Shown: positions 24,206 through 35,983 of the stretch, one piece after another
Numbering within the stretch: position 1 is the first letter of the stretch
How the letters are laid out: every line of letters begins with the position of its first letter
NCBI RefSeq assembly: GCF_958298935.1
Contig: NC_084922.1
Coordinates: 746,501-810,500 of the forward strand
Source: Phragmites australis
Taxonomy: Eukaryota; Streptophyta; Magnoliopsida; Poales; Poaceae
Reading direction: 5' to 3'
DNA length: 64,000 nt
The notes under the pieces: model-generated
The model's input: only the letters and a program-made list of their open reading frames with translations
Told to the model about the DNA's origin: nothing
Databases searched by the model: none
Translations under genes and position numbers: made by a program

Positions 24206-25400
24206 TGCTACAAGAAGAGCAGCAAAACTTAGGCACGTCAGTCCTGTGATCTTGCAACGGAAAGGAACACCTCAAACATCCATGCACACACGGCAAGCAT
24301 TGCATGACCGGCCATACACATCCTCACATCCTGGGTCATCGAAACTGCAGAAAGTAGAGGCTGAAACAAAGGAACAGAAAGGTTGAGCTAGACCGTGAAC
24401 GCGAACACGCATGTGTGCATACTTAGCTCATGGAATATAACACAGCACAAAGCGCTATACATCCCAACAAAGCAAGTAACGAACACAACCTAGACCGTGA
24501 ATTAACCCTCCAGGATGTATCATCAGTATAACTAAACACGCAACGTTAATTACCTAGCTAAGCCGCAGATAGATAAACATAATTAACCTCCATGCATGTC
24601 TATGGACGCAAAGCTGTGCCCTCGACGGATTAACTCGTGACCATGCTAGTCCACTCGTCTCTGCAAGAATCCTCGCAAAAGACCGATTTTTTCGCGACAT
24701 GAAATATAAGCGGCCACGGATTCCATGCGGGCGCAGTAAGCTACGGCTCAGGTCCCGAGGGGCCACACACAGACACAGCTGTCTCCTGGCAAAGCCCCCA
24801 CACGAAGCAAAGCGACCGAGCAAGCAAGGGAAACAGTACTACAGTGTGGACGCGCCCCCCGAAGCTTGGGCGAAACGCACCGCTGATCGGACCTAACGAG
24901 CGAGTTCGCGGGATCCATGAAATGATAGCTGCGAACCTGGCGCAAGTTGCAACTTTTTTTCCGCCGGATCGGTGGATACGAGCATGAAACGAGCAGATCT
25001 CCGTCCCTTCCTGACCACCCACGGGCGGATCCACTACCCGGGTGAGCTCTGGCGACCGCCAGAGATGGCCGGCGCAGCACCACCACCGCCCCTCCCTCCC
25101 CCCCATAACGCCGGCCATTTGTACAGAGAGAAGAGGTAGCGGACAAAGAAGAAGAAACGGGGACATGTGGCACGAGTACCTTCTTTCACCTTGAGGAGCG
25201 CGGGGGCGGATCCACCACTGAGGCGAGGTCGGGCAGCCGCCCGAGGTGTCCCGGCGGCGGAACGAGCAGAGGAACGCGCTGGCGCCTGTCGGAGTTGGAG
25301 ACGAGGTGAACCGCGACGGAATCGAGCTGGACAAGGAGAAGAGTGGAGACGGGGAAGGTGAGGTTGCAGATTGGGTGGAGAGAGAGGAGAGCTCCGCTTT
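24206..25400 (-). promoter_or_regulatory. EMF1 5' UTR and promoter region
   Basis: GC-rich DNA upstream of the EMF1 start. A minus-strand GGTACTCG near 25180 resembles a donor and would place a 5'-UTR intron between about 25178 and 24210. No transcription start can be fixed by eye. Several open frames here (24741-25334) are GC-rich chance frames. Confidence 0.4.
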
Positions 25401-25409
25401 TAATTGGGG

Positions 25410-26062
25410 AATTTAACTTTTCGTCCCTCTACACTTTAAAATGCTACTCGACTTTATATTTAGTACCTAAGAGTTTAAAAAATACATCAAAAAATGTGTA
25501 GATTTTTGCATATGCTCTATAATTCATAAGCAAATCATTTTAACTACATTTACCTAAAAATCTTGTGTATAATTCAAACTAAAATTTCTCAAAAGGTGCT
25601 ACTTTTGTAACTTCTAACAAATTTTAAGGCCTCACAAAAGTTCCAAAAAGTCTAGAAAAATTCACTAATATTCCTCTAATGTGATATACTAATTTCTAAA
25701 ATTATCTCTAATATGATGTACTAATTTACTAATAAATAGATACTATAAAGAAATTAACGTTTTCACCTTATAACTTAGGGTGGAAGATAATTTTAGAAAT
25801 TAGTACATCTCTAATGTGATGTAGAAACTTTTGGATAATTTTAGTTTAAATTTTACATAAGATTTTTAGGTGAATCCAGTTAAAATGAGTTGCTTATGAA
25901 TTATAAAGCATGTACAAAAATTGACACATTTTTGGTACATTTTTAGCTCTCGGGTACAATTCACAGAGGGAATGAGGGGTCGAGTGGCATTTGAGCTCTA
26001 GAATCCGGTAGGGTGGCATTTTGGAGTGCGTCATTTGGTAGAGTGAAAAAAGGTTAAATTCT
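25410..26062. mobile_element. Foldback (long inverted repeat) transposable element
   Basis: The arms are diverged inverted repeats. Left-arm words ATTCATAAGCAA, ATTTTAACT and ACCTAAAAATCTT (25530-25566) recur in reverse complement at 25858-25906. The ends are ATTTAACTTTT on the left and AGGTTAAAT on the right. Both flanks contain CTTTTAAT, a possible target duplication. No coding capacity. A relative of the left half occurs at 57660-58040. Probably a non-autonomous MULE- or foldback-type element. Confidence 0.7.
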
Positions 26063-28362
26063 TTCTTTTAATAAGGAGAGGAGCTATCGGATCCGCTGGC
26101 AACCGAGTCCGAGTCCACCGAGCGGATTCGTGGAGACGGCAACCGAATGGGCTAAATGGGCTGCTCCACATTGCCCGGAGTAGCCCATTAAGCCAACTGC
26201 TTCCCTGTTTCCTCTCTTTTTTCCTTTTTTCCATAAAAATTCCACATTTCAAATTTGGTTGCAAACTCAAATTCAAAATTTATGGAAAACCTCCTAAATT
26301 TTCCAACAGTTCTTAATGAAAGATTAAGGTGTGGCTCATTGCGTGTTGCCATTGAAATATTACACTCATATACTAAATATTCAATCTATCCGTAGAATCA
26401 TGCTTAAACGTTTAATTCAAAACCGCACACTATGCCACATTGTACCTTGTTGGAAATATATCAAAATTGTTTTAAGTTTTATGTCTAATTTGTAATATGG
26501 TATAACCGTTAGTAACAATATTTATTATACCTTACTCAAGGTTTTATTGTTTCCCCATTAATACATCTATTTTTACCTTTGCTTAATTTATAGGTTTATA
26601 TTTTTTTTTTTGTCTTTTGTTGGGGAATTAATATGCTCTCTTCATTATTGAGGTATTCTTCTTTACTTAGACTCTGTGTCTCTGCCTTAGCTTAAAATTC
26701 TTCCTGAAACTGTCATTGGCTAATGCAGTAAGCGTCATAGTGAGCAAGGTAAGGATAGGAGATGGGACTACCCAAACCCTAGATCGAGGTGGAGGTAACC
26801 GATGGGGAGTTGCTGAGAGGAAGAAGGGATGACATGGGCGCAACCCGTGAGGCCAGTGCGCATCAGGCAGAGGGCACAGGGGTAGGCGGTGAAAGGCGAA
26901 TCCATCTACATCTCTGGTCTTCATCATAGATCTGACAGCTCTCATTGTAGCGATTTGGTTGCTTTCTATTCATTTTCTCTTTCAGAGTTGCTAAAAGATT
27001 TATTTCAATTTTTTATAAAAAAAATACAACCAATTTTGAACTCTGCGCTACAGTTTTGAACTCAATGTCCGCACTTTGACTAATGGACTAACGTTCATAT
27101 CATGGGGCACACGCACTTGGAATGCAAAAAAATTTGTATTCTCATTGCAAAAGTCCAGGGAAAAAACTGCATAGTTCCCTCATTGCAAGAAGGTGATCAT
27201 ATGTTTGTGTGGCTTTTCATTACAATAGCATACTCTGCTCTACATCATCAGACTCGTTACTTAACACACACAATCTGACATAGGCAACATACAACATGCG
27301 CTATACCAGCCATATGGTTTTCTCAATAACTTTTTTCACTATAATTGTAATCTAGTTTATATTCAACTAAGGATTGTTGAATTAGCAATACATACATGAA
27401 ATTCTTTAAAATAGTTTGAAGACTATAAAGGACTAGAGTTGGCATGCTTCATGGCAAAGTAAAGAGATATGTAAAACATATATATTTCTTACCAATATTT
27501 TACTTGGTAAGAAATATCTATATTTTAGATAAAAATAAAAAATCTAGAATTTAGATATTTAGTAAGAAATGTGTGGAATGTGTCACGTACCAACATTCTA
27601 AATGTCTTGCATCAAAGGATAATATAAATATGGGTGACCTCCTCCCCCACTAACACTAAGTAACTAGAAATTAGAATATGACTCTACGTCTAGATAGTTT
27701 CACCATATACTGCTAAAATATAGCATGTCATAAATGTACCGGATACAAAATCTATTTAGGTTATGATCTTATAGGGTCGTTCCACATTATATGGACAAAA
27801 GTATATAATCTCACCTTGTATTCTTCCTTACTTAGACTCCATGTCTCCGCCCTAGCTCAAAATTGTTCTTGGATCTATCATTGTGACCACCCACCACTCC
27901 CCCGCACATCGCAAAGATGAGATATTTCTCGACAAAATTGATAGCCCGAGAAGTGATAAGCATAATCAACCATAAATATACCACTAGAACTAGTACATAC
28001 ATAGGGGACGGAAAACCCGAAGAGATTTGGTACGAGAAAAAAAAAGGCAGCATACCAAGATTTGGGTTAACCGATGAGACCACACCCTCACCAAATCCAC
28101 CGAGAAAACCCCAAATGCATGAACGAAACGGAGGCTCATGGATCAAATCAAACCAAGCCCAAAAGGGGAAAAGGAAAAAAGGACATGATCGAATCGCCGT
28201 TGTGGCATACCTGATGTTCCACGGCAGGAGGGGTCGTGACCTCTGGGGGATAGATCGCAGCGAGGGGGGTGCAGCTCCCTGGTGCGACAGCGGCGGCTTT
28301 GTCAGAAATTTGGGGGAAGGAGGGAGGGGAAAACTGTGTGCTTTAGAGTTTTGGGAGAGATG

Positions 28363-28364
<2 letters not shown>
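26063..28364. other. Gene-free interval with a diverged direct repeat
   Basis: AT-rich intergenic DNA. About 26651-26717 and 27812-27880 are about 80% alike (TTACTTAGACTC, TGTCTC, GCCYTAGCTYAAAATT, TCATTG), separated by 1.16 kb. Short frames nearby (26667-26945, 27832-28146) share this start and have no recognised domain. Possibly remnants of one transposon family. Confidence 0.4.

Positions 28365-28424
<60 letters not shown>
28365..28424 (+). repeat. (GA)n microsatellite
   Basis: About 60 bp of uninterrupted GA dinucleotides followed by a GGGA-rich tail to about 28440. Open frames across it in several phases (Glu-Arg or Ser-Leu repeats) are artefacts of the repeat. Confidence 0.97.
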
Positions 28425-28429
<5 letters not shown>

Positions 28430-28879
28430 AGGGAGGGGGGACAAGGGTGGAGGAGAGAAAGAGGATGGATGAGGGGTTGGGGAAAAAAGAAATGGGGGAG
28501 GGAGGGAAACTAATCAATTGTGGGGCGCTCTTGTGTGGACATGATGTTTCCTTTGGGAGATGTGTATCCAATGCCCACACCACCAGGTCAGCACTGCCCA
28601 TGCTGCAGACTCAGGATAAGAAAAATCCCTAGCTAGTGCCAGCGGCTGTGGTGACGAGGGTTACCATGGTAAAAAAATCTTGGAGATGGAACAACAATAA
28701 TTTACATCTATCAGTAATTGTTAGAGAAGTTCATAGAATGAGTTTTTTCTACATAATAATAACACCTATTTTGCTAGTGATTTTTTTGTACTGGGGATTT
28801 TTTCAGTGGGTGATGCTTCGTTTTGAAATCAAGTATTGGAGTTGACAGATATGGATGCATGTGAGTTTGTCACAAAAGA

Positions 28880-29750
28880 TTTTCAAGAAATTATTGCTCG
28901 TCGTGTGAAATGTACTCAGAGTCATACAAATCCCCATGCGCTATCTTGCATCCTTCTGTTTTCCAGCGTACACACATCTTAAATTTGGAAATGTGAGATC
29001 ACCTTATGGAATTTAAAATGTATGGGTGTATGTTGAGTGATTTTGTAGGTAGGAGTAACAATAGTTTTGCAAGCGGTTATTGCTCATCGTGTGAAATGTA
29101 CTCAAGTATTTGAGTTGGGGGAATAACATGTGAGTTTTGATGTCCATTGTTGGTAAGGAAGTTTTGCAATCGTGTTTTTTTTCCTTTTCATGTGAAGTCA
29201 TAGGTAATCTTTTCATTCAATTTCCATCCCCCGTATTTTTAGCGTACACACCTCTAATATGGAAGTGTTAGATCACTACCTGATGGAATCCAGAACATAG
29301 GTGTGTCTTGCATGATCGTGTGAGCGGATGCGATGGTATTTATCTTTTTTCTCAAGGAAACTGTATGCAATTCATTAAAGATATGCGAGGCAACAAGTCA
29401 TCATTAGATCCAAAACCAAGTGACGTCATTAAAACCTCATGGTTTACCAGTTAGACTACAGCTGGTAGACAACTGTGATAAGAGATATATGCTTACAGAT
29501 GCCATGCATGGCATCCTCGTGGTTCTGTAAGCGAGTTTTTGCTCGTGTCATGTGAAATGCACCTAGAATCATAAGTAACCTCTTAATTTTTTGTGCATGT
29601 ACACCTCTAAGTTTGAAATTGATATATCACCTTAGGGACTCAGAGAATTTGATAATATGAGGCACACATTTAGTGATAATGCGAGTATGTGGATGTACAA
29701 GTACCAATTATTTTCTGGTAGAAAGGGATATGCAACTCATTAAAGATATG
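28880..29750. repeat. Degenerate tandem repeat block
   Basis: At least three diverged copies, near 28893, 29076 and 29538, share the order TTGCTCRTCGTGTGAAATGTACTC..., GTACACACCTCTAA-like and GATCACCTTAGGGA-like. The word CATTAAAGATATGCGARGCAAC appears at about 29372 and 29736. No coding sequence. Probably an old transposon with internal repeats or a decayed local satellite. Confidence 0.5.
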
Positions 29751-31060
29751 CGAAGCAACATGTCGCCGCATCCACACCAAAAATATGTTCATAAGGCGGA
29801 ATGGAAAAAAACGTTGTTAAATTTTTTTACCTAGTGCATAATTAATTCTGCTTAACGTACTACAGCAAAAAAAATTCTTCCACCTGTTCAGTTACAAATT
29901 TAGAGATGCGTGAATTTTTAAACAAATGAATTAAATAAATATTCTCTCACCACACCTATTTCAAATCAAATGTGCCAATATTAAGTTTTTTTCTACACCC
30001 AAGACCCAGTTTTTGAGAAGAAATATCTTGTGCCTCGTCGATCATATCCCTTTGAAAAGCAACGATATCTATTTGTGAGGCGCATATATATAGTGAAGTG
30101 GTAGAGTATTGTGGTGAGCAAGCAACACATGAAATAGCAGAGCTTAGAGCGCAGAGAATCTGGAAGCAGGAATGGGTGGGTGAGAGGCGCATCAGATGCC
30201 ACGCCACCCAATCCATCCATCCATCCATCGCACTATCTTTCTTTACTCCACCCACCCACGCAGGCAGGAGGTACGGACGGCCGCACCACATGCTCACGCT
30301 ACCACCAAAAGGAAACCCTAACCCTAACCCTAACCACTAACCAGGGGAGGAGGACGTGGGTTAACCAGACCAGACGAGACGTAACCCTAGCTAACCAAAC
30401 CAGACGTGGGACCAGCCCAGCAATTGAAAGTGCCTGTGGGCCCCGCTTTGGAGCATTCAAGGTGAGGGGGGCTGTGTCAAGCAAAAAGACAAAATAATGG
30501 TGGTGGTTTGCTGCTGGGTTTTTTTTTTACGTTTGCTAGGCGCACACCACCGCTGCACCTCAGAAGAAAACCTATACTGGCCACAGTAATAGCGGAAATT
30601 AACAGTGACCTAGAGATATAAGGTTGGCACAATTTATATCGAAGGATTTAGCTAGCGGGCTCTGTACAAGAAATGATCTGGCATTTGGGAGTAATCGAAA
30701 CGAAGAAGGGCAATAACCAACCATATTTAACCTTAGAAACTCAGGGTTTTCATTTTCTCAATGCATGAAAATTTCTTAGCATGTGCTACTATGTTGTAAA
30801 CAAAATTCTATAAACCATTTGATCGACAACTCCATCCGATCTTTCGTTTGTCATAATCTTTTATGTTTTTAGCCACTTCACGTACACATTCTTTAAAAGA
30901 TAGCCCATCATTCTTATCCCACGCAGACCTTAGCTTATCTTTCGACTTTTTTCATCTCATGCTTGCACAACTTGTTTGCATAGTGAAGTGTTGTGCGGAT
31001 CCATCCATGGTGAAACTACTCCAAACAACGTATATTTGAGCAAAGGTCATCTTCTTTTGG
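29751..31060. other. Gene-free interval
   Basis: AT-rich, apart from a GC-richer stretch at 30110-30500 containing a (CATC)n run near 30211-30230 and a short telomere-like tract. A minus-strand frame at 29956-30297 shows no domain. A TATATATA at about 30085-30092 followed by GC-richer sequence could be a promoter of a non-coding transcript; no transcript can be supported from sequence alone. Confidence 0.35.
30313..30335 (+). repeat. Short telomere-like (CCCTAA)n tract
   Basis: AAACCCTAACCCTAACCCTA and following ACC give three CCCTAA units. The six-base unit matches the vertebrate-type repeat rather than the seven-base CCCTAAA usual in grasses. The first unit (AAACCCTAA) also matches the plant telo-box promoter element. 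Confidence 0.85.
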
Positions 31061-31307
31061 AAAATTTAGGTCTATATGCCACTGGTTCAATTACCGTTTC
31101 AATTTTTGTCGCTGTTTTTTTTAATTATTAGGCTCATGCTAGTGTTTGAACCAAAAAACTTGTTGCAGTTTATGCCACTGGTTTGGTCCAACTAGTGGCA
31201 TGAGCCTAACAAGTTTTGAAACCAGTGGCATGAACCAAATAATTACAAAAGCGATAGCAAAAGCCGAAACTGCAATTGACATGATGGCAAAAACCTAAAT
31301 TTATCTT
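31061..31307. mobile_element. MITE with inverted-repeat structure and 9-bp flanking repeat
   Basis: A 247-bp foldback. AAATTTAGGT and TATGCCACTGG on the left recur inverted as ACCTAAATTT and CCAGTGGCAT on the right; the inner part repeats GTGGCATGAGCC/GGCTCATGC. TTCTTTTGG flanks both sides (31052-31060 and 31308-31316), a perfect 9-bp match typical of Mutator-type target duplications. No coding capacity. Confidence 0.65.
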
Positions 31308-31316
31308 TTCTTTTGG

Positions 31317-34300
31317 GCTATCTACACATGTACTTTTCATGTTTATCATTTTTGCCTATAGTTGATACAAACTTTGCCTATATTAGGGCCATCATAACTA
31401 CTAAGGATCCAAACCTAGCAATGCTCTTCGTAATCAACGAGGGTGTAACAATGCTACTGCAAATCCATACAATGATGTACCATGAGACACTAACATGCTA
31501 TCACATACTAGGTTCAACACATCTACATGTCACGAGCGTCATTGCTTGATCGATTTGATTAGAATTTATACTCTTGGGTCCGTTTCCACGAAAGATTAAT
31601 ATTTCTTTTGGACTATTAATGTGAATCATCCCAAACGGTTTTGAGCTTTTATGCAAAATTAAGACCGTGGATCAATTGATCATATCTCTCTAGATATATT
31701 TGCCCTTTGGGGCTACGCTGACACATTCATACCGGCTATAAAAGCACGTGATGCCAAATTGTGTCATCATATTGAACAATTTAGCTATAAATCACGCATA
31801 TCATATCCAAATTTGAGTTACAGTATTTTGGTTATACATATCACTGGACTTATGTATTTTTAAGGAATCGCTAGACTTACGTAAGCATATATACTAATTG
31901 TGACGCATCTACATGCATCCTATTTCTCGGTCGGCTGTTGGATTCAAATATTATATCTGTTTATATTAAAGCTCCATATTTTTTGGATATCTTGTAAATT
32001 CCTTAAACGTTCGGACTTTTACGCAAAAGACTACATGTCAATTGACGATCTACTCTCTCTCTCTCTCTCTCTTTTGCGAACATCTACCTCTACTGCTACG
32101 TCAATATATTGGTCAGACTGGCTACAGAGCCTAGTTTCGTCGTTGTACTGATCAAGTGATCATACTAGCTATAAAAGCACGTACAACCAAGTTGAGTCAT
32201 CGCATTGATCGTACCAGCTATAAAGAGCAGCATATAGCTAAATTACGCCACACTACACTAATCTTTGGATATCCAAGTCCATCGAACATTCATTTTAGAA
32301 CATTATTTCATACTGCTTGCAACCAACTATCAAGTTTTTGGGTTCAAATTAATCAAGTTTTTTTTTTTAACAGGTATCCAAGGAAATTGATTAGATTAGG
32401 TTAAGTTTGAACTTTCAACTATTGGTTCAATATTTGGTACCTAAAGCACGGTGGAAAAACCTAGGAATAGATAAACTGCAACGTCCCATCGACAAGACTA
32501 GAAAAATCGAAAAGGGAGCTTAGCTAGACTTATTATTCGTGGATCTCTAAATATTGTCGAGGGGAGAAAGATCTAGAGAGACCACTTTTGTTTAAAAAAT
32601 CATGTAGCACCGACGGATTATATTCTTTTATTTTTCCTACTCGAGATGATCAAGAATAGATAGATCATATAGTACACGATGATCAAAATACGGTACGGTA
32701 GCTAGTAAACATGGGTCGTTGGATCTCGATCCTACTGCGTACGATTTTCCATAAGCAAGGTGGAATAATATATACACAAGTTGTATGAAGCGTACTGATT
32801 TGACGTAATGATGTGAAGTAGTGGTCAAGGACGGTATCATATCATGCGCACGTACACGCTTATTTTTTTAATGCAGGCTATGCAATTAGGTTAATCAATT
32901 TTTTAAGGCTTAATATACATTGCTGGTTTTTGTTTACTACACCAAATTGGCAGCTTAATCAGCAAAGTAATCAAGTAGCTAGCTGCAGCCGACCAGATGA
33001 CGTCCGAGGCGCTGATGGGTATTGGTTTTTGTTTGGTCCATGGTCAGGCATGCACAGAGAGTGTTTTCACTTTTCAGTGTACTTGACATGGGAATCTAGC
33101 TTAACTGATGTCAGTGAAATAAAAAAAAAGTATACGAGTAAATCACTAATCAGTCCTCCACTGCTGAAGATATGTTAACGATGAAGCTTGTATTTTTCTT
33201 TTTGGGAAAAAAGTATCTGTACATAACTAGTGTGTGAAATAATGATATCTCGATTTTTTTGGAAGGGTAAGCAGTAAGCAAGATGTGTTTTTTCTTGTAA
33301 TATTTTCTGTTCGTCTGAAGAAAAGTTATGTTATTTTTTTGAAGATATCTTTTTGCCCCGCTTAATTGACGAAGTCTCTGAACACGAGCCTGTCATTTTT
33401 TTTGGCGGATGTATTGAACTTGCTGTTGGTTGTTATCATAAGTTATGCAAAATTGGAATCATATGTTACGTAGCCCAAAAAATAAGAGACACGACATGTT
33501 ACTATATGCATGCATGATACTAGTTGATGGTGCAGACACGTAAGTAATTTGTAGTTGTTCTCATCAACTCATGATGATAAGACCTGCTATAACTTTTTCG
33601 ATATATAAGGTATAATGCTTAACCTGATATATACTGCTAATTGTGAGAACTTAATTACAAGAACGAACTTAGCAAGAAGCAACAAAAACGGCAGCAATAA
33701 TAATCACTAAACCTAGCTTTATATATGAAGCACACATGCATGCTAGCTGGCGGGCACCTGCAAGGCTGGAACGTTTCCGCGCTTAAGTTATATAGGTATA
33801 CACACTTCTTATGAAATTTAGAAGTTGAGATAAGCTACGGATTCCGACGGCCTACAGCGGGGTTAGTGTTAGAAGTTTCAAGATTTGGTTTTTCCATAGC
33901 TACCGGATTTAAAGGAAGTTGGAGAAGCAGACCAGTCCGTGAGAGGAGGTGGGCGTGGGGTAGGGTGAGGTGAGCAGAGACTGGAGGTTAGTGAGGGAGG
34001 GGTGACGGCCACGGATCCGATGATAGAGCTGCTGCTGGAGACATTCAGAGGAGAGCGAAGGCGGGGTAACGAGCCGATGTTGTGCATGGGTGCGGACAAT
34101 GTAAGGTTGAAGACGACCGTGAGCCGTTGGATGTCTAATCGTCGCCTGAAAAAGAAAATTTAGTATCTAAAAAAAGCATCCTCATAGTTATATGATTCAA
34201 TACGCGGTATAATCCTTATGGTCTTGGTTATCGCAGAATAAGCTAGTTGTATGCACATGAAAGAAATCAATCAATCGTCACCTAATATATATTAAACATT

Positions 34301-35156
34301 TTTAACGTGCCAAAAACGACCTTATATATATACACACCCGAAAGGTTTATTCAGTAGCCACCTAAATTTTCGATCACAACTGTAGGGATTTACGACGATA
34401 TGAGCACATATTTACTGCACAATGTTTTACGATAAATTACGATCATATTTACCATCGATTTATAGTAAATCGCTTGTCAATGTGTCGTAAATCATTGTTG
34501 TACAGTGTGGTAAATTCGGGTCACATATAGCGGCCGGGGGGAACTTGGCATGCATGCAGTGTTGGAATTAACTGAAGTCGCGGTCAGATGTCCGAAGGCA
34601 TGCATGCGTACTACTAATTATTCCCATCGGCGACTCGATCTGGTCATGAACGTACCCGGCCAGATATGTGCACGCATGCATTCACACATGCCTCCGCTGC
34701 GTACCCGCATGGGCGCCCAAAAACCCAAAAAGCGATCGACGTCGCGTCGTCGTTGCGCGCAGCAGCAGCAGCAGCAGCAGGAGGAGGAGGAGGAGGAGGA
34801 GGAGGTTACCGTGCACCTCGCAGGCGGACAGCCGAGGGCACCGGCAAGCACGAGGCGTGACAGCCAGCATGCCTACGTGACACGGGAGGGGCGGTCGTCC
34901 GAAGGCGACGGGGAGCCGTGTGCCCGCGGGAATGCAGGCGAGCTAGGCAACGCATACGCCGCGACGTCGTACAGGACCTGCAGGTAGATACGGCGCCCGG
35001 CTAGGTTGGCGACGTGCAGCCAGCTGCCGATTGGTCCAGCCCGTACGTCCATGGCACACACAGGTCGTGACTGCTGCTCGCAGCCACTGTACTCTTGCAT
35101 GTGATGTGAGCATGCAGCTGCTGCATGGCTGTGGCGATGGGCGGAGGCAGCGGTCG
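31317..35156. other. Gene-free interval
   Basis: Mostly AT-rich. A TATA-like module CTATAAAAGCACG occurs at 31736 and again at 32169, each followed by similar sequence (GTYATCRYATTGA), which suggests a diverged duplication. A (CT)n run lies near 32051-32072. Repeated TAAATCG/GATTTACGA words at about 34390-34520 look like a small palindromic element. Open frames such as 34550-34987 arise from a trinucleotide repeat and are not supported as genes. Confidence 0.35.
34760..34804 (+). repeat. (CAG)7(GAG)8 trinucleotide repeat
   Basis: Seven CAG units (34760-34780) run directly into eight GAG units (34781-34804). It lies outside any supported gene. Confidence 0.95.
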
Positions 35157-35165
35157 GCCGGCTGC
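35157..35165 (+). repeat. Target-site duplication of the MULE, left copy
   Basis: GCCGGCTGC, identical to 39872-39880 on the other side of the element. Nine bases is the Mutator-superfamily length. Confidence 0.85.
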
Positions 35166-35590
35166 GGATTTTTTTATATATTTTAGTCTATTTAATACTA
35201 ATATTTTATTAACAGCGTATGGAAAATTAAATTTTTAGAAATAGCTTCTTTGGTTATGCCAAAGGTATTGAGGTGATCCCCTACCTATGTCACGCCAATT
35301 TCTTTGGCGTGAACAAGGCGGCATGCTGGCACGATGCCATGACAGCTAGCCGATGTGGCAGGCTTGAGTCGCGTCAGGAGTCTTAACGTGACTGGCTGTT
35401 ACGTCAAGCTTCTTGGCGTGACTGAGGTGTATTTAGAGGGCCGCGCTGGCCCTTCCCTCCCACACGTTGTTCTTCCTCTTCCGTCTCCCCAAACCGAGCG
35501 TGCCGACGAGAATCTCCTTGGCCGATCCTCCACCATTTGGACCCAATTCGAAGCAGAGTTCTGGGGAAGTGTCCTAGTAAGGTAGCTTAT
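35166..35590 (+). repeat. MULE terminal inverted repeat, left
   Basis: Begins GGATTTTTTTATATATTTTA. Matches the reverse complement of the right end over about 420 bp with substitutions and small indels, including TTGAGTCGC, TTGGCGTGA and CCCTTCCCTCCC. Contains a palindrome, TCACGCCAA (35290-35298) and TTGGCGTGA (35304-35312). A TATTTAGAGGG near 35431 may be a promoter element for the transposase. Confidence 0.85.
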
Positions 35591-35983
35591 CCATTCCCTC
35601 CATCTATTTTTGGTTTTTTTTTTGCTTGCATTCTTAGGTGAAATGGTAGGTAGGGTTTAGTATTTTGTGATGATGATCTATTAAATTCGTACGTTTTGGC
35701 TTAGATCTCGGAGTTTAAATATCGAGCTATGGTGTATAATTAGGTATTTGTATCGTGTGGAATTTGTTGCATACAATTATTTAAGCGTAGGTAATTGAGG
35801 CATATATGGTTAGGCTCCATGTATATGAGCAATGCATGTTCTTCTATATATATGAGTAATTTTGAATTGTTGTGATAAAATGATGAGTAGTAGAGATTGA
35901 AATTGATTATATGTAGAATTTGCATGTATTTTTGCATATGTGAAATGTTTGGATGGTTTGTGTAGATAGACTGGATTGTTCTT

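Noticed and set aside
28282..28632. Open frames encoding Arg-Glu or Ser-Leu repeats
   Set aside because: They are produced in several phases and on both strands by the (GA)n microsatellite; no flanking domain or splice structure.
34550..34987. 145-codon frame with polyGln-polyGlu
   Set aside because: Arises from the (CAG)7(GAG)8 tract; overlapping frames on both strands are equally long and none shows a domain.
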